From Puniceicoccaceae bacterium (GTDB taxonomy: Bacteria > Verrucomicrobiota > Verrucomicrobiia > Opitutales > Coraliomargaritaceae): a stretch of 64,000 bases of DNA. The position numbers and the translations under genes were made by a program. Numbering within the stretch: position 1 is the first letter of the stretch; every line of letters starts with the position of its first letter. The notes under the pieces are model-generated. The model ran no database searches. It worked only from the letters and a program-made list of their open reading frames with translations, and was not told where the DNA came from. Shown in pieces: positions 19,010 to 28,417 of the stretch. The stretch lies in the NCBI GenBank assembly GCA_018402305.1, contig JAGYJE010000009.1, positions 58,282-122,281 on the forward strand, given 5' to 3'.

Positions 19010-19962
19010 TTATGACAGAGAGCCCGATGAAAATCTTTTGTGGCAATTCCAATCCGGCTCTGGCCGGAGATATTTGCAAATATTTGGATGTCCCTCTGGG
19101 GGAAGCTGATGTGGTTAGTTTTCCGGACGGGGAAAGCTTTGTCCGAATTAACGAAAACATTCGCGGGGCAGACGTCTTCATTATTCAATCAACCTGCAAT
19201 CCTGCTAACCAAAATCTGATGGAGCTCTTCATCATGATCGACGCGGCCCGCCGTGCCTCAGCAAACCGGATCACTGCGGTATTGCCCTTTTACGGTTATG
19301 CCCGCCAAGATCGGAAGGATCAGCCCCGTGTGCCCATTACTTCGAAGCTGGTAGCTAACCTACTGGTTTCCGCCGGGACGGACCGCGTGCTGACGGTGGA
19401 TCTGCACGCGCAGCAAATTCAGGGCTTTTTTGATATACCGGTGGATCATCTCTACGCTTCGCCCGTGCTTTTTCAGTATTTGAAGAACATTGATACGGCG
19501 AACTTGACGCTCTTTTCCCCGGACGTCGGCGGGATGAAAATGGCATCGGCCTACGCAGGCATGCTCGACGTTCCTCTCGGGTTTATTGCAAAGCGCCGCT
19601 TGAGTGCGGAGACGGTAGAGGCAACCTCGTTGGTTGGTGAAGTCGATGGGCGCGACATTCTACTGATAGATGACATGACCGAGACGGCGGGTACCCTTTG
19701 TGCCGCAGCGAAATTACTCAAGGAAAATGGGGCAAAGAGCGTGATGGCGGCAGTTAGCCATGGCGTCCTCAACGAGATGGGTTACCAGCGTTTGGCGAGC
19801 GGGGTGATTGATCAATTAATCACTACGGACACGACTCCGGTGGAGGCGCGCCCCGGCACGCCGATTACCGTCCTGAGTGTTGCTGAATTGCTGGGCGAGG
19901 GCATCCGCCGGATTCACAACAATGCCAGTGTAACCGGTTTGTTCGATATTAAGGGCTTCTAA
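19006..19962 (+). CDS. prs: Ribose-phosphate pyrophosphokinase
   Basis: 318 residues. FCGNSNPALAGDICKYLDVPLGEADVVSFPDGE, the flexible YGYARQDRKDQPRVPITSKL loop, VDLHAQQIQGFFDIPVDHL and the PRPP-binding DILLIDDMTETAGTL are all present. Makes PRPP from ribose 5-phosphate and ATP for nucleotide, His and Trp synthesis. The start overlaps the lpxD stop; ATGs at 19012 and 19027 are alternatives. Confidence 0.95.
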   Translation: MIMTESPMKIFCGNSNPALAGDICKYLDVPLGEADVVSFPDGESFVRINENIRGADVFIIQSTCNPANQNLMELFIMIDAARRASANRITAVLPFYGYARQDRKDQPRVPITSKLVANLLVSAGTDRVLTVDLHAQQIQGFFDIPVDHLYASPVLFQYLKNIDTANLTLFSPDVGGMKMASAYAGMLDVPLGFIAKRRLSAETVEATSLVGEVDGRDILLIDDMTETAGTLCAAAKLLKENGAKSVMAAVSHGVLNEMGYQRLASGVIDQLITTDTTPVEARPGTPITVLSVAELLGEGIRRIHNNASVTGLFDIKGF

Positions 19963-19974
19963 TTCCTCAAGTCT

Positions 19975-20208
19975 GTGATCGGGCTGAACGTAGAATTATT
20001 TTTCCTGCTCTACCTTGGGATGGGCTTTCTCTTGATATTTGGACTTTGGTTCTATTACGAGCGGCGCGATGGTCGGCTCTACGAGAGTCGGCGCTCCCGG
20101 GTGATTTTTCACTGTATCAAATGCGGGCAGATCTATATGGGTCCGGATCACAGAGAGGAGCGGGACTGCCCGCAGTGTGGTTTTACGAACGGGCGCTTAC
20201 GTTTCTGA
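19975..20208 (+). CDS. Small membrane protein with zinc-ribbon
   Basis: 77 residues from a GTG start, 12 bp after prs. One membrane helix at about 7-27, a basic stretch, then two CxxC pairs (HCIKCGQIYM ... RDCPQCGFTN) that could bind zinc. Function unknown; position suggests co-transcription with prs. Confidence 0.7.
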   Translation: MIGLNVELFFLLYLGMGFLLIFGLWFYYERRDGRLYESRRSRVIFHCIKCGQIYMGPDHREERDCPQCGFTNGRLRF

Positions 20209-20247
20209 GTCCGGAGAAGTGGTCCGATGGTTCCATTTCCAATTCGC

Positions 20248-21057
20248 TCACGGCTTATCGGGAGTGGTATCAGCTAAACCCTTGGGCTGGGCGCCTTGAA
20301 GGACTTCCTCTAGTTCCAGCCCGGTCATGGTTTTGATCCCCCGAAGGAGCTGCATAAGAGCAACCATCATAATGAGCATGCTGGGGATCGCGATCACGGG
20401 CCAGCTCCATGCCATCATTTTACTGACTTCGGCGTTAAATGCCTCGGTCCCGCTGGGGCTGACCACAATCCAGCGGGCGAGAAAATAATTAAGAACGCTG
20501 CTAAGAAGAAAGGACGCTGCAAGTAACCAGGTGCAACGTACCAGTAGTCTCTCGAATGCGGCCTCGGCTGCGTGCGCCTGAAGCCTGGCATGGACTTTTT
20601 CAACATTGATAATCTCAGGATTGTAGAGAAGCGTGCGAATAAGAGGATAGGGCGTTTTAAGCGAAATGAGAACAGCAAGCCCGAGCAGAAGGGGAATGCC
20701 GGCTTCTTTGATGGCGAACCAGGCGGTTGGGATCTCTAGAATACCGATCCCCCCGGTCAAGAGGACGCTGAACAGGCCCAGAATGGAGAAGATATTGTAT
20801 TTTGCCCGCTTGAAGTAGTCGTAAATAAAATAGCCTACTGGAAATGCGATGGCGATGAGGAGAACGCCGACGGCGACATTATCGAAGTAGGGTGCGAGGT
20901 AATCGCCGAGCCATCGCTCTCCCTTGCTCAGCAGGAGGATGGGCAGTAGCAGGTTGAAGCCTAGATTCAGAAAGGTGTTTTCCCGCTTTACCGGGGGCGT
21001 GGACTCCGGAGGGGGAATTTTATCTGCGGGCGCGTTGCTGGGTTGCGGATCAGGCAT
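20248..21057 (-). CDS. VC0807-family integral membrane protein
   Basis: About 269 residues from ATG 21057. A proline-rich cytoplasmic N-terminus is followed by about six membrane helices. Segments such as [23 protein letters not shown] and [20 protein letters not shown] resemble the VC0807/septation-protein-A-like group. Biochemical role unknown. It is divergent from coaB with only 25 bp between the start codons, so the two promoters must overlap the coding ends. Confidence 0.65.
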   Translation of the reverse strand: MPDPQPSNAPADKIPPPESTPPVKRENTFLNLGFNLLLPILLLSKGERWLGDYLAPYFDNVAVGVLLIAIAFPVGYFIYDYFKRAKYNIFSILGLFSVLLTGGIGILEIPTAWFAIKEAGIPLLLGLAVLISLKTPYPLIRTLLYNPEIINVEKVHARLQAHAAEAAFERLLVRCTWLLAASFLLSSVLNYFLARWIVVSPSGTEAFNAEVSKMMAWSWPVIAIPSMLIMMVALMQLLRGIKTMTGLELEEVLQGAQPKGLADTTPDKP

Positions 21058-21082
21058 AAGTTCGACTAGGGTTTTGGCTCTT

Positions 21083-21751
21083 ATGTCGAATGCAAGCACT
21101 ATTCGTTGTCTTATCACCGCTGGTCCCACCCGGGAGTTTATTGATCCGGTTCGGTTTATCAGCAATCCATCCACGGGAAAGATGGGCTTCGCGCTGGCGG
21201 AAGCCGCCCTGCAAGCGGGTTGGAATGTCGATCTCGTTGCCGGGCCGGTCGATCTGGAGGAACCCGATGGGGCGATTTTGTATCCAGTCACCACCGCGAA
21301 GGAAATGTTTCATCAGGTGGATGCGCTTTTCGACGCCTGTGATGTCCTCATTATGACAGCTGCGGTGAGTGATTTTCGTCCGGTTCGGCAGCACGCGTGG
21401 AAAGAGAAGAAACACGATGCTACGATGACAATTGAATTTGAGCGGACCACCGATATACTAAAGGCAGTTGCTCAACGGAAACTAGGGCAGACAGTTGTTG
21501 GTTTCGCGGCGGAAACACACGACCTGATTCGCTATGCCAGGGAGAAATTAGAATCCAAGGACCTCGACTTCATTGTGGCCAATCAGGTAGGGCGGGCAGG
21601 CGCTGGTTTCGCTGCTGAAAGCAACGAGGTAACGCTCATTGCGGCAGATGGTAGCTCGTTTAAGATCGGTCCTGCCAGCAAGGCAGTCATTGCGAAAGAG
21701 CTGATCGCGCTGATTACTCCAGAGCGGTCTTTAGCAGGGGAAGTATTATGA
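21083..21751 (+). CDS. coaB: Phosphopantothenoylcysteine synthetase domain protein (CoaB)
   Basis: 222 residues covering only the CoaB half of the usual CoaBC fusion: [43 protein letters not shown], and [21 protein letters not shown]. It joins 4-phosphopantothenate to cysteine in CoA synthesis. The partner decarboxylase (CoaC) is not next to it. The stop overlaps the start of the kinase gene by ATGA. ATG 21083 is chosen because the in-frame upstream part overlaps the divergent gene. Confidence 0.88.
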   Translation: MSNASTIRCLITAGPTREFIDPVRFISNPSTGKMGFALAEAALQAGWNVDLVAGPVDLEEPDGAILYPVTTAKEMFHQVDALFDACDVLIMTAAVSDFRPVRQHAWKEKKHDATMTIEFERTTDILKAVAQRKLGQTVVGFAAETHDLIRYAREKLESKDLDFIVANQVGRAGAGFAAESNEVTLIAADGSSFKIGPASKAVIAKELIALITPERSLAGEVL

Positions 21752-22917
21752 AAACCACAGGACTCGATAAAATACTGGGGAGGATTGAGGACTTGGATTC
21801 GGTCAATCTCGGGATCCTCGTTCAGCGGCTAGCCAGAGAGCGTAATTTGCAGGAGACCGTATTCAATACGATTCGCGACGGGATCCTGGTGATTGATTCA
21901 GACGGGGTCGTTCAGTATGCCAATGAGGCGGCACTCAATTTGATCGGACTCAAGGAGAATGACGTCGGCGTCACACGCCTGTGGAAGATGGTGCCCGACT
22001 TGGCGAAGTCGATTGATCGGGATGCGGTTTCCGGTAAAAAGACAAAATCGCCGCTGCTTTCGCGCGAGGTTGAGCTGAGCTACCCGGAGCATCGTGTGGT
22101 GCGGCTTTATATGGTTCCGATCGATGCTCAGATCGGGCACCACGATAGTGGGGGCTACGTCATTGTACTAACCGATATCACGGAGGACCGGCTTTCCATG
22201 GAGGAGCGTATTGAAAATGAGCGAACCGGTTCCATCGTGCGACTCGCCGCCGGTGTGGCGCATGAGCTGGGAAACCCACTGAACTCTCTGACGATCCATC
22301 TGCAGCTGATCGAGCGGAAACTCAAAAAGCTGGAAGATCAGGCTGAATCGAGGAAGCTTTCTGAGTCCCTTCAGGTATGCCAGGGGGAGGTACAGCGGCT
22401 TGATTCGATCATTACGCACTTTCTGGAGGCCGTTCGCCCACAAAAGCCGGAGCTCAACGAATTGAACCTTCTCGAACTGATTGAAGAAGTGCTTCAGTTT
22501 CAGGAGGCGGAGTTAAGCAACCGCCGGATCGAGATCAAGGTCGAGGTGAGTGACCAAATCCCTTCGATCCTGGGAGACCGGGGGCAGGTCAAACAGGTCT
22601 TTTTCAACCTTATCAAGAATGCCATGGAGGCTATGCAGCCCGGCGGGGGTCTGCGTATTCTGGCGCGGAAGGATGATGAATACGTTTTTCTGCAGTTTGC
22701 CGATACGGGGTCCGGCATTTCGGAGGAAGATCTCTCAAAAGTGTTCCAGGCTTACTACACTACCAAGAAAGAAGGACATGGCCTTGGTATGATGATTGTG
22801 CAGCGCATCATGCGTGACCACGGAGGGTATATCAACATCGAGTCACGGAAAGACATCGGAACGGCGATCACCCTGCAGTTTCCGCAGCAGCATCGTCGTG
22901 CGCGGATGCTTGAGTGA
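21748..22917 (+). CDS. PAS-domain sensor histidine kinase, NtrB-like
   Basis: 389 residues, no membrane segments. PAS domain at about 35-135 ([27 protein letters not shown]), HisKA with [17 protein letters not shown] (phospho-acceptor His near residue 172), and a HATPase_c domain with N box [14 protein letters not shown]1 DTGSGI and G2 [13 protein letters not shown]. Soluble kinase, signal unknown; no response regulator is adjacent, so it may be an orphan or phosphorelay member. Translationally coupled to coaB. Confidence 0.88.
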   Translation: MKTTGLDKILGRIEDLDSVNLGILVQRLARERNLQETVFNTIRDGILVIDSDGVVQYANEAALNLIGLKENDVGVTRLWKMVPDLAKSIDRDAVSGKKTKSPLLSREVELSYPEHRVVRLYMVPIDAQIGHHDSGGYVIVLTDITEDRLSMEERIENERTGSIVRLAAGVAHELGNPLNSLTIHLQLIERKLKKLEDQAESRKLSESLQVCQGEVQRLDSIITHFLEAVRPQKPELNELNLLELIEEVLQFQEAELSNRRIEIKVEVSDQIPSILGDRGQVKQVFFNLIKNAMEAMQPGGGLRILARKDDEYVFLQFADTGSGISEEDLSKVFQAYYTTKKEGHGLGMMIVQRIMRDHGGYINIESRKDIGTAITLQFPQQHRRARMLE

Positions 22918-22977
22918 TTTTAGCTTGGCTTTTTAAGGCCAGCCCGCCGGGGCGGAGCGCTATCTCAGCCATTCGGG

Positions 22978-24012
22978 CTAGGCAATCGTTCGAGTCAATT
23001 GACAGGCGTGAGCGGCAAATCCGGCACCGAAGGAGGTCAGCCAAATCGGCTCAGCGTTGGACGTATCCTCGAGGATTTTTTCCAGAGCGATGAGCGCGGA
23101 GGGGCTGCTCGTGTTCCCGTATTGGGCGAGCGCTTCCCAGCTGGCGTCCAGCCGTGGGCAGCCTAGAGAGGCCTCAAGTGCCAGCAGGACGTCGCGGCCG
23201 CCAACATGGGCGGCGATACGGGCGCTATCCGGGACCGACGAACGCGCTCGAAGCGTTTTCACCGCTCTGGCTGCCAGCGCGGGGACCGACCGATGCAGCT
23301 GGTTGCGTAGCTTGCCTCCCCGGTTGGTAAATCGTAAAGATTCGCGGCTTTCCGGAAGATGAAGCGTATCGAAATTTTCAATACGGTAGCTTTCAGAATT
23401 GGACTGTCCTGACCAGATGCTGGCGGAGGCCGCATCACCAAAAAGGCTGGCGCTGATGAGGACTCCCGGATCGTCGTCCAGATAAAAAGCCGCGGAACAG
23501 ATCTCCACGGCAATACAGGCGACGGTTGCTTCGGGATGGGTGTTGAGGAAGCCCTGGGCGCTTCGTAAGGTAGGAATCGCCGCACCGCAGCCGAGACCAA
23601 CGATATCCTGGAGGTAGGTGTATGGAGAGAGCTCAAGGTGCTCGGCGACGTAGCTGCTCACGCCGGGACACAGGTATCCGGAGCAGGTGCAGATAAAGAG
23701 CGCATCCAGCGCCCCCGCAGCGATACCTGCTTTGACGAGGGCTTTCTTGAGGGCCGCTCCGGCGAGTCTGGGCGCCTCCGCTTCAAAGCTCTTGTTAAGT
23801 GATTCAGCATCCCGGGAAAAGAGCGCCTCAATTTGGTTGGTGGCGAAATGACGGGTGACGATTCCACTTTGGCCCAGCAGGATTTTCTCCAACATGGCTT
23901 GGGAGCGGATTTTCAACTGCCGGAAAATGGGGGCGCCTTGCAGGGCCTCCCAGCATTCTGCTTGTGTGAAGACTGGGGTGGGAACGGCGTGGCTGATGGA
24001 TTGCAGAAACAT
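22978..24012 (-). CDS. Type III polyketide synthase (chalcone/stilbene synthase-like)
   Basis: 344 residues from the ATG that shares its A with the upstream gene stop (TAATG at 24012). The thiolase fold is recognisable: catalytic Cys in DIVGLGCGAAIPTLRSAQ (about residue 135), His in IAAHVGGRDVLL and Asn in YGNTSSPSAL, the Cys-His-Asn triad of type III PKS enzymes. It should condense malonyl-CoA units on an acyl starter. Forms a coupled three-gene unit with an FAD reductase and a methyltransferase. Product unknown; alkyl-resorcinol/pyrone-type is a reasonable guess. Confidence 0.87.
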   Translation of the reverse strand: MFLQSISHAVPTPVFTQAECWEALQGAPIFRQLKIRSQAMLEKILLGQSGIVTRHFATNQIEALFSRDAESLNKSFEAEAPRLAGAALKKALVKAGIAAGALDALFICTCSGYLCPGVSSYVAEHLELSPYTYLQDIVGLGCGAAIPTLRSAQGFLNTHPEATVACIAVEICSAAFYLDDDPGVLISASLFGDAASASIWSGQSNSESYRIENFDTLHLPESRESLRFTNRGGKLRNQLHRSVPALAARAVKTLRARSSVPDSARIAAHVGGRDVLLALEASLGCPRLDASWEALAQYGNTSSPSALIALEKILEDTSNAEPIWLTSFGAGFAAHACQLTRTIA

Positions 24013-25031
24013 TAGTGGGTCAGAGAGTAGAGCAGTGAAAAAGGCAGCAAGCCCAGGCGGGCCACTCCACCGAGAAGGCGTTGGCGGTTGGGAGAATGGA
24101 TCCACGGGTGCAGCCAGCGGGCCGCCCGTAAGCGCTGGTCAAATGCGGCGTGCTGGGCACTCTGGATTCGAACAACAGTCGTTTCCCAATTGAGATCGCC
24201 CGAGGCATAGTCCAGGGCAATGGGGTGAGCCAGTTGAGCAGCTTCCAGTGCGATGGACATGCCGTTTCCGGTGAAGGGAGGGATCACGCTGTAGGCGTCT
24301 CCCAAATACAGCTGACTATCCCCGGACCTCGGTATGCGTGCAAATTCCACCCCGGCCACTCCGCAGTGGCTGTCCGGAATGATCTGAGCGGCTCGCAATC
24401 GTTCTGCTACAGGTGCGAGGTTACAGGCCTCGAGGTAGCGGCAGAGCCATTCCTCACGGTTTGCTTTCAGGGCTGGGCGTTGTTTGAAGAGTCCGCAGAT
24501 GTTGACCCGTCCGTTTTCGATTTTGGACAGGCCGACATAGCCCTGATCGCCGAGGTGCAATTCGAGGTCAGCAGCCGTCTCCAAATCGACACAGTGCACT
24601 TTGAGGCCGATCCAATCACTCCGTGCGGCCTTGCGTCCATCGCATCGGACCTGGCCCGGTTGGCCTCCAGCGCATTGTTTACGGGTTTTCAGGTGAAGTT
24701 TCCCGCCCGCTTGCAGGAATATTTCGGCGAGTCGCTGATCGAGTACAAAGCGGGAAAGTCCAATGGCAGGGGCGGGGAGATCACGCCGCAGCCTTTCCGC
24801 CCCACAGATCGTCCAGAGGGTACTGCGGTGCTCGGCCGCACCTGCGAGCGTTGCTTCCAAACCAAGGGACCGGAGTGCATCCGCTCCACGGCCACAGATG
24901 AACTCGCCACAAACCCGGTGCCGGGGAAGGGTACCCGCCTCGTAGAGGGTAACAGGGACGCCTGCCCGTTGTAGCGAGTTTGCCAATGCCAGACCCGCGA
25001 GACCCGCGCCTATTATCTCGATGGGCTTCAT
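24012..25031 (-). CDS. FAD-dependent oxidoreductase, geranylgeranyl-reductase/monooxygenase-like
   Basis: 339 residues. N-terminal Rossmann motif IIGAGLAGLALANSLQRAG with acidic residue ending strand 2 (LYEAG), the RHRVCGEFICGRG segment typical of GGR-type proteins, and the second FAD motif LYLGDAYSVIPPFTGNGMSIALEAA (about residues 245-270). Probably tailors the polyketide by oxidation or reduction. Overlaps both neighbours by 1-4 bp. Confidence 0.8.
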   Translation of the reverse strand: MKPIEIIGAGLAGLALANSLQRAGVPVTLYEAGTLPRHRVCGEFICGRGADALRSLGLEATLAGAAEHRSTLWTICGAERLRRDLPAPAIGLSRFVLDQRLAEIFLQAGGKLHLKTRKQCAGGQPGQVRCDGRKAARSDWIGLKVHCVDLETAADLELHLGDQGYVGLSKIENGRVNICGLFKQRPALKANREEWLCRYLEACNLAPVAERLRAAQIIPDSHCGVAGVEFARIPRSGDSQLYLGDAYSVIPPFTGNGMSIALEAAQLAHPIALDYASGDLNWETTVVRIQSAQHAAFDQRLRAARWLHPWIHSPNRQRLLGGVARLGLLPFSLLYSLTH

Positions 25032-25684
25032 CGCTTATCTGCCCGCATGCGGTAGGCCCCCATCCAGGTTTCGCTGATCGACCAGTTCCACGCAGCCGGG
25101 TTGAGCCCGAGAAGATGCGGTAGTTCGCTCGCACGGAAGCCGGCATCGATGCTGACGCAGCCGTCGTTGAGTGTGACGTAGTTAAAACCGATCCATTTGC
25201 CGGCCTGCAATTGTTGTTTGTGAACGGAGCGACGGCAAGGCTCGCAGGCGATGATGCAGCGAATAGTGCTTTGTTCAATCCGGTGACCAAGTTGGCTCAA
25301 TTCGCAGGCACTGAAATGGTGGAGGATTAGATTTCCCAGCAGGTGCGTGTAGGCCCCGTATCCTTCAAACTGCAAAAGATCGCAGCAGTGCCAAGCCGCC
25401 GGCTCCGGCCAATCTTTGGGTGCACCGCATTGGTCCAGCGCATGGTAAACGGCGCCGTCGAGCCGGCTGCGTAGTTTCCCGGCCAAAGTACCATCGCCGG
25501 CACCGATCTCAAGAAAACGGGCATTACCCGATAGTTTCGCAGCAAGCACCTGGCGCCGCATCCAGCGAAAGTTACCCATGAGGTGATTAATCTTAACGAG
25601 GTCCCGGCGACTGGCGATGGCGTCAACATTGCAGGCAGGCAAGTCATCGAGGATTTCGGGTTGAACGGTTCGTTGCATGAACAT
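25028..25684 (-). CDS. SAM-dependent methyltransferase of the type III PKS cluster
   Basis: About 218 residues. Class I motif I FLEIGAGDGTLAGKLRSRL near residue 60, followed by an acidic residue-poor second strand and LLGNLILHHF at the motif IV position. Likely methylates the PKS product or intermediate. Two near-by ATGs (25684 and 25678) are both possible starts. It is the first gene of the cluster, and divergent from the HNH gene. Confidence 0.75.
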   Translation of the reverse strand: MFMQRTVQPEILDDLPACNVDAIASRRDLVKINHLMGNFRWMRRQVLAAKLSGNARFLEIGAGDGTLAGKLRSRLDGAVYHALDQCGAPKDWPEPAAWHCCDLLQFEGYGAYTHLLGNLILHHFSACELSQLGHRIEQSTIRCIIACEPCRRSVHKQQLQAGKWIGFNYVTLNDGCVSIDAGFRASELPHLLGLNPAAWNWSISETWMGAYRMRADKR

Positions 25685-25780
25685 ATCAACGTGGCACCTC
25701 ACGGCTATGTGTCAAATAAGTGAAGCTTTCGCCGAAAAGGTTGACAAAGAGCCATCCTTTAATAAATCAATAGGTCCCAG

Positions 25781-26383
25781 ATGGGAACGGGTTTACAATA
25801 TCAAGTGTTGGTTTTGAATCGGCTGTGGCAGCCAGTAAACATCGTCGGCGTCCAGCGGGCCTTCAGTCTTCTCTTGCAGGACCATGCCCAGGTTATTTAC
25901 ACGGGGGATGAGAGCTTCCGCATGATGACTGCCGCCGCTTGGTTGGAGCTTTCGCAAAACGAGTCGCCGGATGATGATGAAGCCTACGTGCAGACCGTAA
26001 AACTGCGGATTCGGGTGCCGAAGGTGCTTTTGCTGCGGAGCTACGATCAGTTGCCGGTGCAAGAGGTCCGCTTCAATCGGGAGAGCGTTTTTGAGCGCGA
26101 CGACTATCGCTGCCAGTATTGTGGCAACCACTTTGAGCCGGTTAGTCTGAATCTCGATCACGTCATCCCCCGCGACCGTGGCGGAAAGACGTCGTGGGAG
26201 AATATCGTGACCTCCTGCATCAAATGTAATTCTCGCAAGGCCAACCGTCTGCCGCACCAGGCGAGTATGCACTTGATCCGCAAACCCGAGCGCCCGCGCT
26301 GGCGGCCATTTATCAGTTCCCTCATTGGGCAGGACTACGATGAGGACTGGAACCACTTCATTAACTTGAAGAAACTAGCCTAG
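25781..26383 (+). CDS. HNH endonuclease-domain protein
   Basis: 200 residues. N-terminal VLVLNRLWQPVNIVGVQRAFSLL is the conserved lead-in of a widespread bacterial HNH family; the nuclease core is YRCQYCGNHFEPVSLNLDHVIPRDRGGKTSWENIVTSC with zinc-type CxxC pairs and HVIPRDRGG..N. Likely a cytoplasmic nuclease with a housekeeping or repair role; not linked to any phage or IS here. Confidence 0.85.
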   Translation: MGTGLQYQVLVLNRLWQPVNIVGVQRAFSLLLQDHAQVIYTGDESFRMMTAAAWLELSQNESPDDDEAYVQTVKLRIRVPKVLLLRSYDQLPVQEVRFNRESVFERDDYRCQYCGNHFEPVSLNLDHVIPRDRGGKTSWENIVTSCIKCNSRKANRLPHQASMHLIRKPERPRWRPFISSLIGQDYDEDWNHFINLKKLA

Positions 26384-26455
26384 GCTCGGGCGGCTTCTAT
26401 CCCGGGCTCGGGCAGCTTCTAGCCTGGGCTCGGGCGGCTTCTAGCCTGGGCTCAG
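26383..26455 (+). repeat. 22-bp tandem repeat after the HNH gene
   Basis: Three units of GGCTCGGGCGGCTTCTAGCC plus two bases, starting at the last base of the HNH stop codon, followed by a 7-bp partial copy. Units 2 and 3 differ by one base. Confidence 0.9.
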
Positions 26456-26538
26456 AAAATCATCCAGCCGATCAGGGCGAGGATCAGAATTAGAAGAATG
26501 ATCGAGAGGCTGCTGCGTTCTTGTTTAGTTAAGCGCAT
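26452..26538 (-). CDS. Putative 28-residue membrane microprotein
   Basis: ATG at 26538 (complement) opens a 28-codon frame: MRLTKQERSS then a single hydrophobic helix LSIILLILILALIGWMIF, stop TGA. The basic N-terminus and uninterrupted helix look like a real small membrane protein. It sits 6 bp downstream of the polysaccharide gene stop on the same strand, so it could be the last gene of that operon. Too short for homology to be judged. Confidence 0.45.
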   Translation of the reverse strand: MRLTKQERSSLSIILLILILALIGWMIF

Positions 26539-26544
26539 AATTGT

Positions 26545-28410
26545 TTATAAAATGCCCCAGGGTGTATATTCTGGCACTTGTTCCCGGATGTAACGTTTGA
26601 GGGTGCTTGCGTCGGACGTCATCATTCGTTCATTCAGGCCCCTAATGAAGGCGGCGAAATCCGGTCCAGGCCCGTTGTCCGCAACAAAGCGCAGAATTCT
26701 CGGGTGATCGGTCGGTTGCAGTGATTCGTTAATGTGCTGAACCTCTTCGTAAAGTTTCTCGCCGGGTTGTAGGCCGGTGAAGACGATATCGATATCTGAG
26801 CCCTCGCGTAAGCCGCTCAGGGCGATCATCTGGCGGGCCACGTCGAGAATTTTCACGGATTGCCCCATATCGAGAACAAAGATCTCGCCCCCCACACCCT
26901 GCGTGGCGGATTGGAGAACCAGCCCGACGGCTTCTTCGACAGTCATGAAGAAGCGCGTCACCTCGGGATCCGTCACCGTGATGGGGCCGCCGTTGGCGAT
27001 TTGCCGACGGAAGATCGGGATCACACTACCGGATGAGCCGAGCACATTGCCGAAGCGCACCGCCATGAAGCGCGTCGTGTTGGCAGCAGTATGTTGCTGC
27101 GCAAGGAGCGCCAGTTCCGCCAAGCGTTTGCTGGCACCCATCACGCTGGTCGGGTTGATCGCTTTATCGGTCGAGATCAGGATAAAACGTTCACAGGCCG
27201 ATCGGGAGGCGACTTTGGCCAAAAGCGCGGTGGTCAGGAAATTATTGCGCAGTGCCTCCTCCGGCTGATCCTCCATGAGGTGCACGTGCTTGTGTGCCGC
27301 CGCGTGAAAGACGACCTCCGGCTGCACTCTTGAAAAGGCCCTTTCAAGGGCTGACTCTTGGCAGATGTCCAAGACCTGCGTGCTTATCTCGGTCTCGGTG
27401 TTGAGTGGGGCGACGACTTCTTGTTGCAAATTAAACACGGCGATTTCGGCCTGATCGATACAATGCAGGCGAGCCGGATGATATTCCAAAATCTGGGCGA
27501 CGAGTTCGCGGCCGATACTCCCGCCTGCGCCGGTTACAAGCACGCGTTTGCCCTTCAGCATTCTGCGGATTCCGCCTGAATTCAGGTCAACCGGGTCGCG
27601 CCCGAGGAGGTCCTCCAGCTGAATCGGGCGTAGTTGCGAGAGCTCCGCCCGACCGCTCACAAGGTCGGTCAAAGCAGGCACTGTATCGACGCTCAGGTCG
27701 GACGCACGGGCCAGTTCGGCGACTTCGCGCACCCGCTTAACCGAGGCAGAGGGAAAAGCGATCACGGCTTTTGTAGCCGCGTATCGCTTGGCGACTTCGG
27801 TCAATTCCTCCACCCGCCCGACGACCTGCACGCCGTGAACGAAGCGTCCGATCTTCCACGGATCGTCATCCAGAAACGCCACGGCCCGCATACCCAGACG
27901 CGACTTACTGAGCAGATCGGAGCAGAGGCCCGCACCGACCTCGCCTGCGCCCACGATAATGACATTTTCCAACTGATCAAAAGCAAACCAGTCCTCCAGA
28001 CCACGGCTTGATTTGACTCGCATGCCCACCCGAAAGCCGGCGAGAAGGAGGAAGTTCAGCAAGAAATTCGAGAGAATGACGGCCCTGGGCGGCACATTAT
28101 TACCGCCATAGACATACCACATGAAGAGCAGGATGATCGCGCAGGCAAAGAGGCCAAGAAAAAGGCGGAGTGCATCCGGCAAACGGAAGTAGGAAAGAAT
28201 CGAATCAAACTGACCGCTGGCAAAGAGCAGCATTAACTGGAGCCCAACGACCCAGCTGATCGTATGAAGCCGGTCCGTTGCGTGGTTCTCCGGCACGCTG
28301 AAATCAAAGCGCAGCTCGTAAGCCGCCCAGTAGCTAAACCCCGTAACGGCCGTATAAAATAGAAACAGCGCGAGGGTCCTGAGATTGAAATAGCGAAGGA
28401 TTGGGTGCAT
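26545..28410 (-). CDS. Nucleoside-diphosphate-sugar epimerase/dehydratase, CapD/WbpM/PglF family
   Basis: 621 residues from ATG 28410. Four N-terminal membrane helices (about 10-140), a CoA-binding-like Rossmann module (NVIIVGAGEVGAGLCSDLL), then the catalytic extended SDR: VLVTGAGGSIGRELVAQILEY, FHAAAHKHVHLMEDQPEEA, and STDKAINPTSVMGASKRLAEL (the modified YxxxK as MxxxK). These enzymes are UDP-GlcNAc 4,6-dehydratases that start synthesis of unusual surface sugars. The adjacent aminotransferase fits the next steps (PglF-PglE-like). Confidence 0.87.
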   Translation of the reverse strand: MHPILRYFNLRTLALFLFYTAVTGFSYWAAYELRFDFSVPENHATDRLHTISWVVGLQLMLLFASGQFDSILSYFRLPDALRLFLGLFACAIILLFMWYVYGGNNVPPRAVILSNFLLNFLLLAGFRVGMRVKSSRGLEDWFAFDQLENVIIVGAGEVGAGLCSDLLSKSRLGMRAVAFLDDDPWKIGRFVHGVQVVGRVEELTEVAKRYAATKAVIAFPSASVKRVREVAELARASDLSVDTVPALTDLVSGRAELSQLRPIQLEDLLGRDPVDLNSGGIRRMLKGKRVLVTGAGGSIGRELVAQILEYHPARLHCIDQAEIAVFNLQQEVVAPLNTETEISTQVLDICQESALERAFSRVQPEVVFHAAAHKHVHLMEDQPEEALRNNFLTTALLAKVASRSACERFILISTDKAINPTSVMGASKRLAELALLAQQHTAANTTRFMAVRFGNVLGSSGSVIPIFRRQIANGGPITVTDPEVTRFFMTVEEAVGLVLQSATQGVGGEIFVLDMGQSVKILDVARQMIALSGLREGSDIDIVFTGLQPGEKLYEEVQHINESLQPTDHPRILRFVADNGPGPDFAAFIRGLNERMMTSDASTLKRYIREQVPEYTPWGIL

Positions 28411-28417
28411 AGTTTCC

